This document shows positions 49,835 to 57,500 of a DNA stretch of 64,000 nucleotides, one piece after another. Source of the stretch: Exiguobacterium sp. (lineage in GTDB: Bacteria; Bacillota; Bacilli; Exiguobacteriales; Exiguobacteriaceae). The translations under genes were made by a program, and so were the position numbers. The DNA is taken from positions 1 through 64,000 of the forward strand of contig NZ_JAFIFD010000049.1 in NCBI RefSeq assembly GCF_020832205.1. Direction: 5' to 3'. The first letter of the stretch is position 1, and every line of letters starts with the position of its first letter. Below the pieces are notes generated by a model that did not search any database, had not been told where the DNA came from, and saw only the letters and a list, made by a program, of their open reading frames with translations.

Positions 49835-50563
49835 ATGGACATTCAACTGAACGGCGTCAGCAAATCGTTCGGTGACCAATTGGCCATCGACCACGTCGGC
49901 TTCACCATCAATTCAGGCGACATCTGTTGCCTGCTCGGGCCATCGGGGTCCGGGAAGACGACGCTCATCCGGCTCATGATTGGTGCATTGAAAGCAGATC
50001 ACGGAACGATCCAGCTCGGGGAGACGGCCATGCCGAGCATGGAGATGCTTCATACAATCGGCTTCATGCCGCAAAACGACGGGCTGTACGATGACTTGTC
50101 GGCCGAGGCGAACCTTGAGTTCTTCGGTGCGATCTACAAGCTCGGCAAGACGAAGCTCCAAGCGCGCATCACGGAAGTGCTCAAGCTCGTCGATTTGACG
50201 GCCGACCGGAAGAAACTTGTCCGCAACTTCTCGGGCGGGATGAAAAAACGTCTCTCGCTCGCAATCGCCATCCTGCATCAGCCGGACGTCTTGTTTTTAG
50301 ACGAGCCGACTGTCGGCATCGACCCGATTTTGCGCCGGCAGATTTGGGATCAGTTTCAGACGATCCGAGCGAGCGGGACGACGCTCATCGTCTCGACGCA
50401 CGTCATGGACGAGGTGCTCGAGTGTGACCGGGCCGCGCTCATCTATAACGGGCGCTTGATCGCCTACGACACCGTCCCGCACTTATTAGACGAGACGGAG
50501 AACGGGCGGGTCGAAGAGCTGTTCCTCATCGCCGGACGAGAAGGCGGTGTGGGTCATGCGTAA
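49835..50563 (+). CDS. ABC transporter ATP-binding protein, drug export type (242 aa)
   Basis: Walker A GPSGSGKTT near residues 34-42, signature NFSGGMKKRLSLAIAIL near 130-146 and Walker B LFLDEPTVGIDPI near 152-164 are intact. This is the DRR-like class that powers ABC-2 exporters. AAAAGGAGA precedes the ATG. It is coupled by an 8-nt overlap to its permease and is divergent from a TetR regulator. Confidence 0.92.
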   Translation: MDIQLNGVSKSFGDQLAIDHVGFTINSGDICCLLGPSGSGKTTLIRLMIGALKADHGTIQLGETAMPSMEMLHTIGFMPQNDGLYDDLSAEANLEFFGAIYKLGKTKLQARITEVLKLVDLTADRKKLVRNFSGGMKKRLSLAIAILHQPDVLFLDEPTVGIDPILRRQIWDQFQTIRASGTTLIVSTHVMDEVLECDRAALIYNGRLIAYDTVPHLLDETENGRVEELFLIAGREGGVGHA

Positions 50564-51569
50564 CTTGGCGAAACGAGTCATCTTCCAGACGCTGAACGAC
50601 AAGCGGAGCGTCGCCTTGATCTTGATTGCACCGCTCCTAATCTTGACGCTCGTCTACTTTCTGCTCGGGGACTCGGATTACGTGCCGGTCGTCGTACTCG
50701 ATGAATCTGCCCAAACGCAACTCGTCGAGGCGTTCGAGGCCGAGGCGCTCGACGTCCGTTTGGATACGGTCGACGATCCGTTCGGATATTTAGAGGACAA
50801 TCAAGACGTCGATGCGGTGTTCGAAGCGACGCAGGCTGGGACGACGATCACGCTCCGTGAACCGTCGACGAAATCCTCGAAGGCGGTACGGGAGATTCAA
50901 GCGACGCTGTCGGCGTTGAATCCGGAGGCCGATATCGAGATGAATTATGTATACGGGGAAGAAGGACAGTCGACGTTCGACTCGTTCGGTTACGTGTTCT
51001 TATCCCTGTTCTCGTTCTTCTTCGTCTTTATCTTGTCGGCGATGGCGCTCGTGAAGGAACGGAGCGGAGGGACGCTCGAGCGTCTCCTCATGACGCCAAT
51101 CAAGCGGGGACAAGTCATCCTAGGCTACACGCTCGGCTACGGTGTTTTCGCCGTCATACAGTCGGTGATTATCGTGCTCTATACGATTTACGTGCTCGGG
51201 TTGAGCTCCATCGGTAATATGGCGTGGGTCATGTTGGCGATGCTGCTCATGGCGGGAACGGCTGTCTTGTTCGGGGCGACGATTTCCGTGTTCGCCCGCT
51301 CCGAACTTCAAGTCGTCCAGATGATCCCGTTCACGATTATCCCGCAAGTGTTCTTCTCCGGACTCATCCCGCTCGATCTTATCCCGTACGGACTCGGTAA
51401 CTTGAGTTACGTCATGCCGATCTTTTATGGGGCGACCGCCATCAAAGAGGTGATGGTGTACGGGAGCGGCTTTTCAGGGATTTGGCCGCATTTACTCGGA
51501 CTCGTCATCTATGCGGGCGTGCTCTACTTATTGAACATGCGCGCGCTCGGGAAGTACCGAGGGCATTGA
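50556..51569 (+). CDS. ABC-2 family permease (337 aa)
   Basis: One N-terminal helix, an extracellular domain of about 120 residues (about 40-150) and five C-terminal helices are seen, the layout of the ABC-2 membrane-3 type. LVKERSGGTLERLLMTPIKR near residues 168-187 is the typical coupling loop. GGTGTGGG precedes the ATG weakly. It works with the preceding ATPase. Substrate is unknown; TetR control suggests a toxic compound. Confidence 0.9.
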   Translation: MRNLAKRVIFQTLNDKRSVALILIAPLLILTLVYFLLGDSDYVPVVVLDESAQTQLVEAFEAEALDVRLDTVDDPFGYLEDNQDVDAVFEATQAGTTITLREPSTKSSKAVREIQATLSALNPEADIEMNYVYGEEGQSTFDSFGYVFLSLFSFFFVFILSAMALVKERSGGTLERLLMTPIKRGQVILGYTLGYGVFAVIQSVIIVLYTIYVLGLSSIGNMAWVMLAMLLMAGTAVLFGATISVFARSELQVVQMIPFTIIPQVFFSGLIPLDLIPYGLGNLSYVMPIFYGATAIKEVMVYGSGFSGIWPHLLGLVIYAGVLYLLNMRALGKYRGH

Positions 51570-51576
51570 TAAAAAT

Positions 51577-51614
51577 AAGCCGAATCACATGTCGCGTGAT
51601 TCGGCTCGTTTTTG
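51577..51614. terminator. bidirectional terminator
   Basis: AGCCGAATCAC / GTGATTCGGCT with flanking A- and T-tracts serves both the ABC operon and the convergent methyltransferase gene, whose stop codon is in the stem. Confidence 0.9.
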
Positions 51615-52196
51615 CCCAATATATTGAATGACAGCGGACGGTCCTTGATGGAGCCGTCCTTCCTGTCGTTCCACGACCTCATCGAAAAAGTGAAGAGTTT
51701 CGAGTGAGTCGGCAAGGAGTTCGAAGTCGTCTGGCGTGTAGAGGAGTGCCTGATTTTTCGGTCCGCCGGTCCCAAGTTCGAGTTGCGCCTCGCTATACAC
51801 CTCGGTCATGAAAATTCCTCTTGGTTTCAACGCACGCGTCACCCCTTTCAACACGGCGGTTTGCACGTCTTTCGGGAAGTGCCCGAAAATACAGACGATG
51901 ACGTCATACGATTGAGCCGGCCAGTCCGCTACCGCCAAATCGACAAGGTGTGTCGTGAGCGTGATCCCGCGCCGCGCCGCTAAACGTTCGGCTTTCTCGA
52001 GACCGACACGTGAATAGTCCCACATGTCGACATGGAGCCCTTGTTCAGCGAGCCAGACGGCGTTTCGGCCTTCCCCTTCGGCAATGGCGAGCACTTTCAT
52101 TCCGTCGTTTAAAAGATGACCTTGATGTCGTAAAAACTCGTTCGGCTGTTCCCCGTATACGTATTCTTCTGTATCGAACCGTTGATCCCATGACAT
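51585..52196 (-). CDS. class I SAM-dependent methyltransferase, TehB-like (203 aa)
   Basis: The SAM-binding motif KVLAIAEGEGRNAVWLAEQG near residues 34-53 and the later DYSRVGLEKAERLA fit the TehB/tellurite-resistance-like group. Residues 95-115 (IVCIFGHFPKDV) form motif II. Length is typical. AAGGAGGAC precedes the ATG. Substrate is not evident. It shares a terminator with the convergent ABC operon. Confidence 0.87.
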   Translation of the reverse strand: MSWDQRFDTEEYVYGEQPNEFLRHQGHLLNDGMKVLAIAEGEGRNAVWLAEQGLHVDMWDYSRVGLEKAERLAARRGITLTTHLVDLAVADWPAQSYDVIVCIFGHFPKDVQTAVLKGVTRALKPRGIFMTEVYSEAQLELGTGGPKNQALLYTPDDFELLADSLETLHFFDEVVERQEGRLHQGPSAVIQYIGQKRAESRDM

Positions 52197-52256
52197 GGTG
52201 ATGTCCTCCTTAGGCAGCGTCTTTCTTTCATCATATCTGATGTAGGGAGTCGGAAC

Positions 52257-52279
52257 AAAAAAAGCATCTGAGCAGATGC
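52257..52279 (-). terminator. terminator of the 25-aa ORF
   Basis: On the minus strand GCATCT-GCTC-AGATGC is followed by seven T. Confidence 0.85.
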
Positions 52280-52287
52280 CCGGATGC

Positions 52288-52365
52288 TTAACGTTTGAGA
52301 AGTAAAGCGACGCCCGCTACGAGAAGCGCGAGTCCGCTGAACAATCGTACTTGATTGCAAGTCAC
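52288..52365 (-). CDS. 25-residue membrane micropeptide
   Basis: A GTG-started ORF encodes MTCNQVRLFSGLALLVAGVA followed by LLLKR, one short membrane helix with a basic end. AGGGGTG lies 7 nt before the GTG, and a strong terminator begins 8 nt after its TAA. Without this gene the 193-nt gap between the glucosaminidase and methyltransferase would have an unexplained terminator. Short membrane peptides of this form occur in many Bacilli; no name can be given. Confidence 0.6.
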   Translation of the reverse strand: MTCNQVRLFSGLALLVAGVALLLKR

Positions 52366-52389
52366 TATCTTTCACCCCTATATGTCATG

Positions 52390-53007
52390 TCATTTTTTGG
52401 CGACACGAAGCTGTGTCCGTTCCATCTCCCGATAGATGGATAAGATTTCGGTGCCGTAGTTGCCTTTTGGCTGCATCGCCCATTTACGATGGAGCGCCGG
52501 CCACGTCGTCGCCGATCCTCGTTTCACGTAATGGAAGCGCGGGTCGACGCGTGTCATGTTCAAGTCGTCTTTTGAGGCGTACGCCTTCAGATGTTGAATC
52601 TGTGCCGTCACCCCTTGGTGCGGAGAACGGAAGAAATGGCCTTTCGCTCCTTTACCGACCGTGCCGATGCCTGAGTAATTATGTTGTCTCGGCAGTACGT
52701 CGCCTTTGTAGCTGAAATATCCGGTCTCTTTCAATGCTTGTGCGAACGCGACATCACCGCGGACACCTTCTTTCGCGCCGATGATGACGAACAGTTTCGC
52801 CAGCTCCTCAACCGTCACGCCTTGAAGCCGGACGTTATTCGGATTTTTCCGTTTCACGAAGTCGGCCATCTGTTGCGGCGTCACAGAGGAAGAACCCATG
52901 ATTGCACGGTTCTCTTTATTTGACGAAGCTTCTGCTGATGACATCGATGTGAAAGACGAGAGTATAAGTAACGCGACGGTCAAACAAGTGACGAGCCAGT
53001 TTTTCAT
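52390..53007 (-). CDS. secreted N-acetylglucosaminidase domain protein (205 aa)
   Basis: A signal peptide (KNWLVTCLTVALLILSSFTS, cleavage after AEA near residue 27) precedes a glucosaminidase domain of the LytG/FlgJ class. The AFAQALKETGYFSYKGDVLP stretch near residues 90-109 carries the catalytic Glu in KETGYF, and NYSGIGTVG is typical. It should cleave peptidoglycan at N-acetylglucosamine. The second ATG has better spacing from AGGAGG. It is monocistronic. Confidence 0.88.
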   Translation of the reverse strand: MKNWLVTCLTVALLILSSFTSMSSAEASSNKENRAIMGSSSVTPQQMADFVKRKNPNNVRLQGVTVEELAKLFVIIGAKEGVRGDVAFAQALKETGYFSYKGDVLPRQHNYSGIGTVGKGAKGHFFRSPHQGVTAQIQHLKAYASKDDLNMTRVDPRFHYVKRGSATTWPALHRKWAMQPKGNYGTEILSIYREMERTQLRVAKK

Positions 53008-53138
53008 CATCCATTCCTCCTAAACGATTAAACAAACTATGAAAATAATACCATATAATTTGTAGTCAGAATATTAAATTTAAAGAAAAAGGGAACTAAA
53101 TCCAATCAACCGTCGTACAAAGTAGCGAGGTGATGGGA

Positions 53139-53585
53139 ATGGAAAAACAGCAACGAATGAGGCGAATTGTAGCCTATCAAAAGAAATGGATGCCATTGCA
53201 CGTCACGACCGTCATCGCGGTCGGGATGTCGTTCGCCCTGTTTTTGATGAACGGGTCCGTTGGGTACTTGATCGGTTTTTTCGTGGCGCTCGCGGCGTTG
53301 ACGTATATGGACTGGAAAGAGAGTCGATTTTTGCAACAGCTGACAAAAGAAGAAGGTGTGAAACGTCTGATTCCTCGGCAGTATGTCTTGCGAGGCATTC
53401 AAGCGATGTTCGGCGCGCTCGCCATCTATGGTTTGTTTCAACAGGAACGGCAACTGTACATCCTTGTCGTACTTGGGGTCGTCGTCGGATTACAATCGTG
53501 GACGGCCCGCTATTACGAGCAAAAAATCCAAGAGATTGATGCCGAACAACCGAGCCGTGACGATATGCGGTTTTTGAATCCATGA
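53139..53585 (+). CDS. paralogous four-helix membrane family, subtype B, isolated copy (148 aa)
   Basis: EKQQRMRRIVAYQKKW at the start, LTKEEGVKRLIPRQYVL near residues 68-84 and QEIDAEQPSRDDMRFLNP at the end match the subtype B proteins at 34040-35471. It is about 12 kb away from the main cluster, so the family has dispersed. GAGGTG lies 6 nt before the preferred ATG. It converges on the drug exporter gene. Confidence 0.75.
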   Translation: MEKQQRMRRIVAYQKKWMPLHVTTVIAVGMSFALFLMNGSVGYLIGFFVALAALTYMDWKESRFLQQLTKEEGVKRLIPRQYVLRGIQAMFGALAIYGLFQQERQLYILVVLGVVVGLQSWTARYYEQKIQEIDAEQPSRDDMRFLNP

Positions 53586-53612
53586 GAAAAGCCGTCCTAC
53601 CGGGCGGCTTTT
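53586..53612. terminator. bidirectional terminator
   Basis: AAAAGCCGTCC / GGGCGGCTTTT with loop TACC and one G-T pair separates the convergent genes. Confidence 0.85.
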
Positions 53613-53620
53613 CGACTGCA

Positions 53621-55114
53621 TTAATTTGCTTTTTTAAGTTCTTGATCTTCTTCCTTGAAGTCGAGTTTTTTCACATCGACCCGCTTCACGAAGAACGCCA
53701 AGATGAGCGCTAAAATGTTCATCCCGAGTGCCACATAGAACGAAACTTGAATTCCTGACAGCAGCGCTTGCTGTGTCAACGCACCCATCGCACTCTCTGT
53801 GAGTGTCGCTGGGTCGACGCCGGTCATGAGTGATTCGGCCTCCGTGCGTGTCACCGAGTTCATAATGGTGACGAGGACGGCTGTCCCAATCGCGCCGGAC
53901 ACTTGTTGGGCCGTGTTGTTGATGGCCGTGCCGTGCGGGTTGAGATGCGTTGGCAGCTGGTTGAGACCGTTAGTCATGATGGGCATCATGACCATCGACA
54001 TCCCGAACATGCGTAACGTGTAAGTCGTAACGATATATGTGTACGTCGAATCGAGCTGGACGTTCGCGAGCATGTACGTCGAGATTGCTGTGATTGTGAG
54101 ACCTATAAGCGATAGTAATTTTGGTCCGAACTTGTCGAACAGTTTCCCGGTGATTGGCGACATGACTCCCATGATGATGGCACCTGGGAGAAGCATGAGT
54201 CCCGAGTCGAGCGGCGAGATGCCACGGACGCTTTGGACGTACGCCGGTGTCAAAATCATACCGGAGAACATGGCGACGGCGTTGACGATGGCGATAATCG
54301 ATGCGAGCGCGAACATCGGGTATTTATATGCTCGTAGGTCGAGGAGCGGTTTCTCCATATTGAGCTGACGGATGACGAACGCGATCAGCGCGACGAACCC
54401 GACAACGATGGTCGTCAAGACAATCGGATTGCTCCAGCCGTCCGAGCTAGCCGAACTGACCCCATACAAGACGCCGCCAAACCCGAGCGTCGATAAGACG
54501 AGCGACAAGTAGTCGAGCGATTGTTCTTTGTTTTGCACCATGACGTTTTCTGCTTTCCAAATCGCGAGGCCGAGACCGATAATGGCGAGTGGGAGAATCA
54601 TCTCGAACAAGACGCGCCAGTCATAATACTCGACGATGTAACCCGACAATGTCGGTCCGATTGCCGGCGCCGAAATCATGACGAGACCGAAAATTCCCAT
54701 CGCTGTCCCGCGCTTCTCACGGGGGAAACTGACGAGCATGACGTTCATCAAGAGCGGTCCCATCGTCGAGGCACCGACCGCTTGAATCATCCGCCCTGAG
54801 AGCAACCAGCCGAATGTTGGAGAGAAGGCGGCAATCGCCGTCCCGAGGGCGAAAATTGCCATCGAGGTGATGAAGAGCGCTCGGTTCGAGAAGCGCGTGA
54901 TTAAGTAGGCCGATGCCGGAACGAGAACGCCCGTCACGAGCATAAAGCCGGTCGCGAGCCACTGAACGGTCGAGTAGTCGGCAATCTCCAAGTCGACCAT
55001 GATCGAGGGCAGCGCGACGTTCAATAACGAGTTGTTCAAGAAGGCGATGAACGCTCCGACGAACAGGACCGCAAGCATGAGATACGGCGGTTTTTTTTGA
55101 AATTCTGGTTTCAT
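53621..55114 (-). CDS. DHA2 (EmrB/QacA) family drug exporter (497 aa)
   Basis: Fourteen membrane helices, the N-terminal NNSLLNVALPSIMVDL motif near residues 26-41 and LVTGVLVPASAYLITRF are the DHA2 14-helix exporter signature. Length is typical. AAAGGAGC precedes the ATG. Its promoter contains a TetR-type palindrome and the divergent gene encodes a TetR regulator, the standard pair for a proton-driven multidrug exporter. Confidence 0.92.
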   Translation of the reverse strand: MKPEFQKKPPYLMLAVLFVGAFIAFLNNSLLNVALPSIMVDLEIADYSTVQWLATGFMLVTGVLVPASAYLITRFSNRALFITSMAIFALGTAIAAFSPTFGWLLSGRMIQAVGASTMGPLLMNVMLVSFPREKRGTAMGIFGLVMISAPAIGPTLSGYIVEYYDWRVLFEMILPLAIIGLGLAIWKAENVMVQNKEQSLDYLSLVLSTLGFGGVLYGVSSASSDGWSNPIVLTTIVVGFVALIAFVIRQLNMEKPLLDLRAYKYPMFALASIIAIVNAVAMFSGMILTPAYVQSVRGISPLDSGLMLLPGAIIMGVMSPITGKLFDKFGPKLLSLIGLTITAISTYMLANVQLDSTYTYIVTTYTLRMFGMSMVMMPIMTNGLNQLPTHLNPHGTAINNTAQQVSGAIGTAVLVTIMNSVTRTEAESLMTGVDPATLTESAMGALTQQALLSGIQVSFYVALGMNILALILAFFVKRVDVKKLDFKEEDQELKKAN

Positions 55115-55170
55115 AAGACTTGCTCCTTTATGTTCTGAATAGTTATATACTAGTAAGTGTCGATGTGATG

Positions 55171-55199
55171 ATTTTATACCCAGCGTATAAATAAATCAA
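55171..55199 (-). promoter_or_regulatory. promoter of the DHA2 exporter gene
   Basis: On the minus strand TTGATT (55199-55194), a 17-nt spacer and TAAAAT (55176-55171) form a good sigma-A promoter. Confidence 0.7.
55173..55191. promoter_or_regulatory. probable TetR operator
   Basis: TTTATAC-CCAGC-GTATAAA is a perfect 7-bp inverted repeat spanning the spacer of the exporter promoter, the usual place for a TetR repressor. Confidence 0.68.
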
Positions 55200-55204
55200 C
55201 CATT

Positions 55205-55232
55205 TTGTACTATGAGTTCAAAATGATATACT
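55205..55232 (+). promoter_or_regulatory. promoter of the tetR gene
   Basis: TTGTAC (55205-55210), a 16-nt spacer and TATACT (55227-55232). A second dyad, ATTTTG-N11-CAAAAT (55202-55224), covers it and could be an autoregulatory site. Confidence 0.5.
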
Positions 55233-55267
55233 TATCCTATTAAACAAGCAGAACGGAGCATTCGCAT

Positions 55268-56140
55268 ATGAAAGACAAGAAACGAAAAGTTGCCGATGTC
55301 GCCATGACCTTGTTCATCGAGAACGGGGTGCAGCAGACGTCGGTCCAAGAAATCATTGAACGGGCCCACATCTCGAAAGGGACGTTTTATAATTATTTCG
55401 CCTCGAAAACGGACTGTGTCGCCAACATTCTCGAAAATTTACGGTATGACGCCGGACAGCGGCGGATCGAGATGCAGATGGGACGGGACAAACGAGACAA
55501 AGACGTCTTCATCGAGCAGATTTCGATTCTCATTCAATTGAACGAGGAGCGGAATTTGTATGCGTTGTTCGAGTCGATCATGTCGGCGAACGAGCCCGAA
55601 TTGAAGAAGCTCGTCTTGCAGCACCGCGTCTATGAGATCGAGTGGCTCGCCATGCGCTTGACTGAAATCATCGGGGAAGAGATTCGCCCTTATTCGATTG
55701 AATTGACGATTCTATTTAATGGAATGTTGCAACATACCTTGTTCACGTTGCGCATCACGAACACCGCCTATTCGATTCAAAAACTGATCCGTAACTTGTA
55801 CGGGCACCTCGAGTTGATGGCGGCTCGGATGGTCGAGACGGGAGACCATATTTTGAACCCGGTCACCGTCGATCAAATGCGGGGGACGACCGATAAAAAC
55901 CTTGTGACGATCGAGGAGTTGATCGAGATGGCCGAGCGGATTCGCGAACATTTGAAGATGACCGAGGAGCAAGCCGATCTGTTCGAGGCGATCACATACG
56001 AGCTTCAGCAACCACGATTGCGAAAAATCGTGTTAGAGCAATTATTGAAGCCGTTCCAACGGCTGTTTAAAGGGGTGGCCGGCGAGACCGAAGTCCAAAA
56101 ATTCACGAATCTCGTCTGGTTGTATACACGGACACACTAA
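55268..56140 (+). CDS. TetR-family regulator of the drug exporter (290 aa)
   Basis: The HTH is clear in TSVQEIIERAHISKGTFYNYFASKTD near residues 24-49. The protein is long for TetR (usually about 190-220 aa); the extra C-terminal part (about 210-290) is charged helix and might be a further ligand or dimer region. It is divergent from the DHA2 exporter gene with a shared 150-nt regulatory space. CGGAG lies upstream of the ATG. Confidence 0.87.
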   Translation: MKDKKRKVADVAMTLFIENGVQQTSVQEIIERAHISKGTFYNYFASKTDCVANILENLRYDAGQRRIEMQMGRDKRDKDVFIEQISILIQLNEERNLYALFESIMSANEPELKKLVLQHRVYEIEWLAMRLTEIIGEEIRPYSIELTILFNGMLQHTLFTLRITNTAYSIQKLIRNLYGHLELMAARMVETGDHILNPVTVDQMRGTTDKNLVTIEELIEMAERIREHLKMTEEQADLFEAITYELQQPRLRKIVLEQLLKPFQRLFKGVAGETEVQKFTNLVWLYTRTH

Positions 56141-56219
56141 AGACAAAAAGTTTCCAGATGCAGTAATATAGAAGAAAGACGTCATTAAAATTTATCGCAA
56201 AATATTCCACGAAAAAGAA

Positions 56220-56248
56220 TTGATTCCTACAAATTCATGCGCTACAAT
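56220..56248 (+). promoter_or_regulatory. promoter of the lacI-type regulator
   Basis: TTGATT (56220-56225), a 17-nt spacer and TACAAT (56243-56248) place the start near 56255, directly in front of the palindromic operator. Confidence 0.78.
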
Positions 56249-56255
56249 CAAAGTA

Positions 56256-56271
56256 CCGAAAGCGCTTTCGG
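56256..56271. promoter_or_regulatory. LacI-family operator, site 1 (autoregulatory)
   Basis: CCGAAAGCGCTTTCGG is a perfect 16-bp palindrome with a central CG, the form bound by LacI-family repressors. It lies at the transcription start of the regulator gene. Confidence 0.8.
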
Positions 56272-56286
56272 GAAGAGGAGACTAAC

Positions 56287-57300
56287 ATGGGTACGATCTA
56301 TGATTTAGCAAAGAAAACCGGCTTCTCCATCACGACCGTCTCTAAAGCGTTGAACAACTACAAGGACGTGAGCGAGAAGACGAGAGCCAAGATTTTGAAA
56401 GCCGCGGCCGAGATGGACTATCTGCCGAACGCACACGCGCAGTCGTTATCGACGAAAAAATCGTGGGCGATCGGGGTCATGTTTTCGGAAGCGAACGAAG
56501 TCGGAATGAAACATCCGTTCTTCAACGGCATCATTGAAAGTTTCCGTCACGCTACGGAGGAGCAAGGCTACGATTTGATCTTCGCCTCGCGTAACCTTCG
56601 CAACCGTGACATGAGTTATCTCGAGCACTTCAAACACCGGGCCGTCGACGGCATTGTCGTCATTTGTTCGGACCGGATGGATGAGCAAGTTCAAGAGCTC
56701 ATGCAAAGTGACATCCCAATCGTCGTCGTCGACATGGACAGCGCTAACTGCAGCGTCGTCTATTCCGACAACACCGAAGGGGCCCGCCTTGCCGTGAACT
56801 ACTTGCACGACCTCGGACACCGCCACATCGCCCATATCGCTGGTGATCAGACGATTGATGCGGGTGCGGCACGCGTTAAAGGATACGAGCTTGCCATGGG
56901 TGCGCTCGGCCTTCCGATCGAGCCAGGTTACTTGGTCAACGCCGGCTTCTTCTCTGTCGAAGAAGGGAAGCAAGCGATGGAAAAACTGCTCGACCTCGAG
57001 TCACGTCCGACCGCGGTATTCGTCGCGGGCGACCAAATGGCAATCGGCGCCATCGAAGCGATCCATGAACGAGGACTTCGCGTGCCAGAAGACATTTCGG
57101 TCATCGGTTACGACGACATCGAGATGATCAAGTACATCACGCCAAAGTTGACGACGATCCGCCAAGATACGGATGAGATCGGCGAAGCAGCGGCAGAGTT
57201 GTTGATTGAGCAAATGACCGCCAAGGAGCGACGGACAGAACGTCGCGTCATTCCGGTCAAACTGATTGAACGGGCGTCATGCGCGCCGGTGAACAACTAA
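56287..57300 (+). CDS. LacI-family transcriptional repressor of the beta-glucoside locus (337 aa)
   Basis: The N-terminal HTH reads TIYDLAKKTGFSITTVSKAL, with the hinge helix YLPNAHAQSLST near residues 46-57 that fits LacI-family minor-groove binding. A periplasmic-binding-protein-like domain follows. Length is typical. It lies upstream of a sugar ABC operon and a beta-glucosidase gene, so its inducer is probably a beta-glucoside or a breakdown product. GAAGAGGAG precedes the ATG. Confidence 0.9.
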   Translation: MGTIYDLAKKTGFSITTVSKALNNYKDVSEKTRAKILKAAAEMDYLPNAHAQSLSTKKSWAIGVMFSEANEVGMKHPFFNGIIESFRHATEEQGYDLIFASRNLRNRDMSYLEHFKHRAVDGIVVICSDRMDEQVQELMQSDIPIVVVDMDSANCSVVYSDNTEGARLAVNYLHDLGHRHIAHIAGDQTIDAGAARVKGYELAMGALGLPIEPGYLVNAGFFSVEEGKQAMEKLLDLESRPTAVFVAGDQMAIGAIEAIHERGLRVPEDISVIGYDDIEMIKYITPKLTTIRQDTDEIGEAAAELLIEQMTAKERRTERRVIPVKLIERASCAPVNN

Positions 57301-57387
57301 AGTAGTTCCGATTGATCTTTCGAAGTCGCTCTGTTCCCTTCAACGGAATGGAGAGAAGAGAGCGATTTCGAAACATCATTCCGCCAA

Positions 57388-57407
57388 AATCGAAACCGCT
57401 TTCGATT
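57388..57407. promoter_or_regulatory. LacI-family operator, site 2
   Basis: AATCGAAACCGCTTTCGATT is a near-perfect palindrome with one central mismatch (AAACCGCTTT). It lies upstream of the sugar-binding protein gene. Confidence 0.72.
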
Positions 57408-57423
57408 ATTTATTTCGACAAAA

Positions 57424-57439
57424 CCGAAAGCGCTTTCGA
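57424..57439. promoter_or_regulatory. LacI-family operator, site 3
   Basis: CCGAAAGCGCTTTCGA has the same core as site 1. It lies between a weak -35 (TCGACA, 57415-57420) and -10 (GACAAT, 57438-57443) of the sugar-transport operon. Confidence 0.78.
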
Positions 57440-57456
57440 CAATTATTTACCTCTTC

Positions 57457-57471
57457 TTGCAAACGCTTTCT
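57457..57471. promoter_or_regulatory. CcpA catabolite-response element (cre)
   Basis: TTGCAAACGCTTTCT matches WTGNAANCGNWNNCW at every fixed position. It lies just downstream of the predicted start, so glucose repression by CcpA is likely. Confidence 0.75.
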
Positions 57472-57500
57472 AAAAAACTTTAAAAGGATGGGACTCACAC

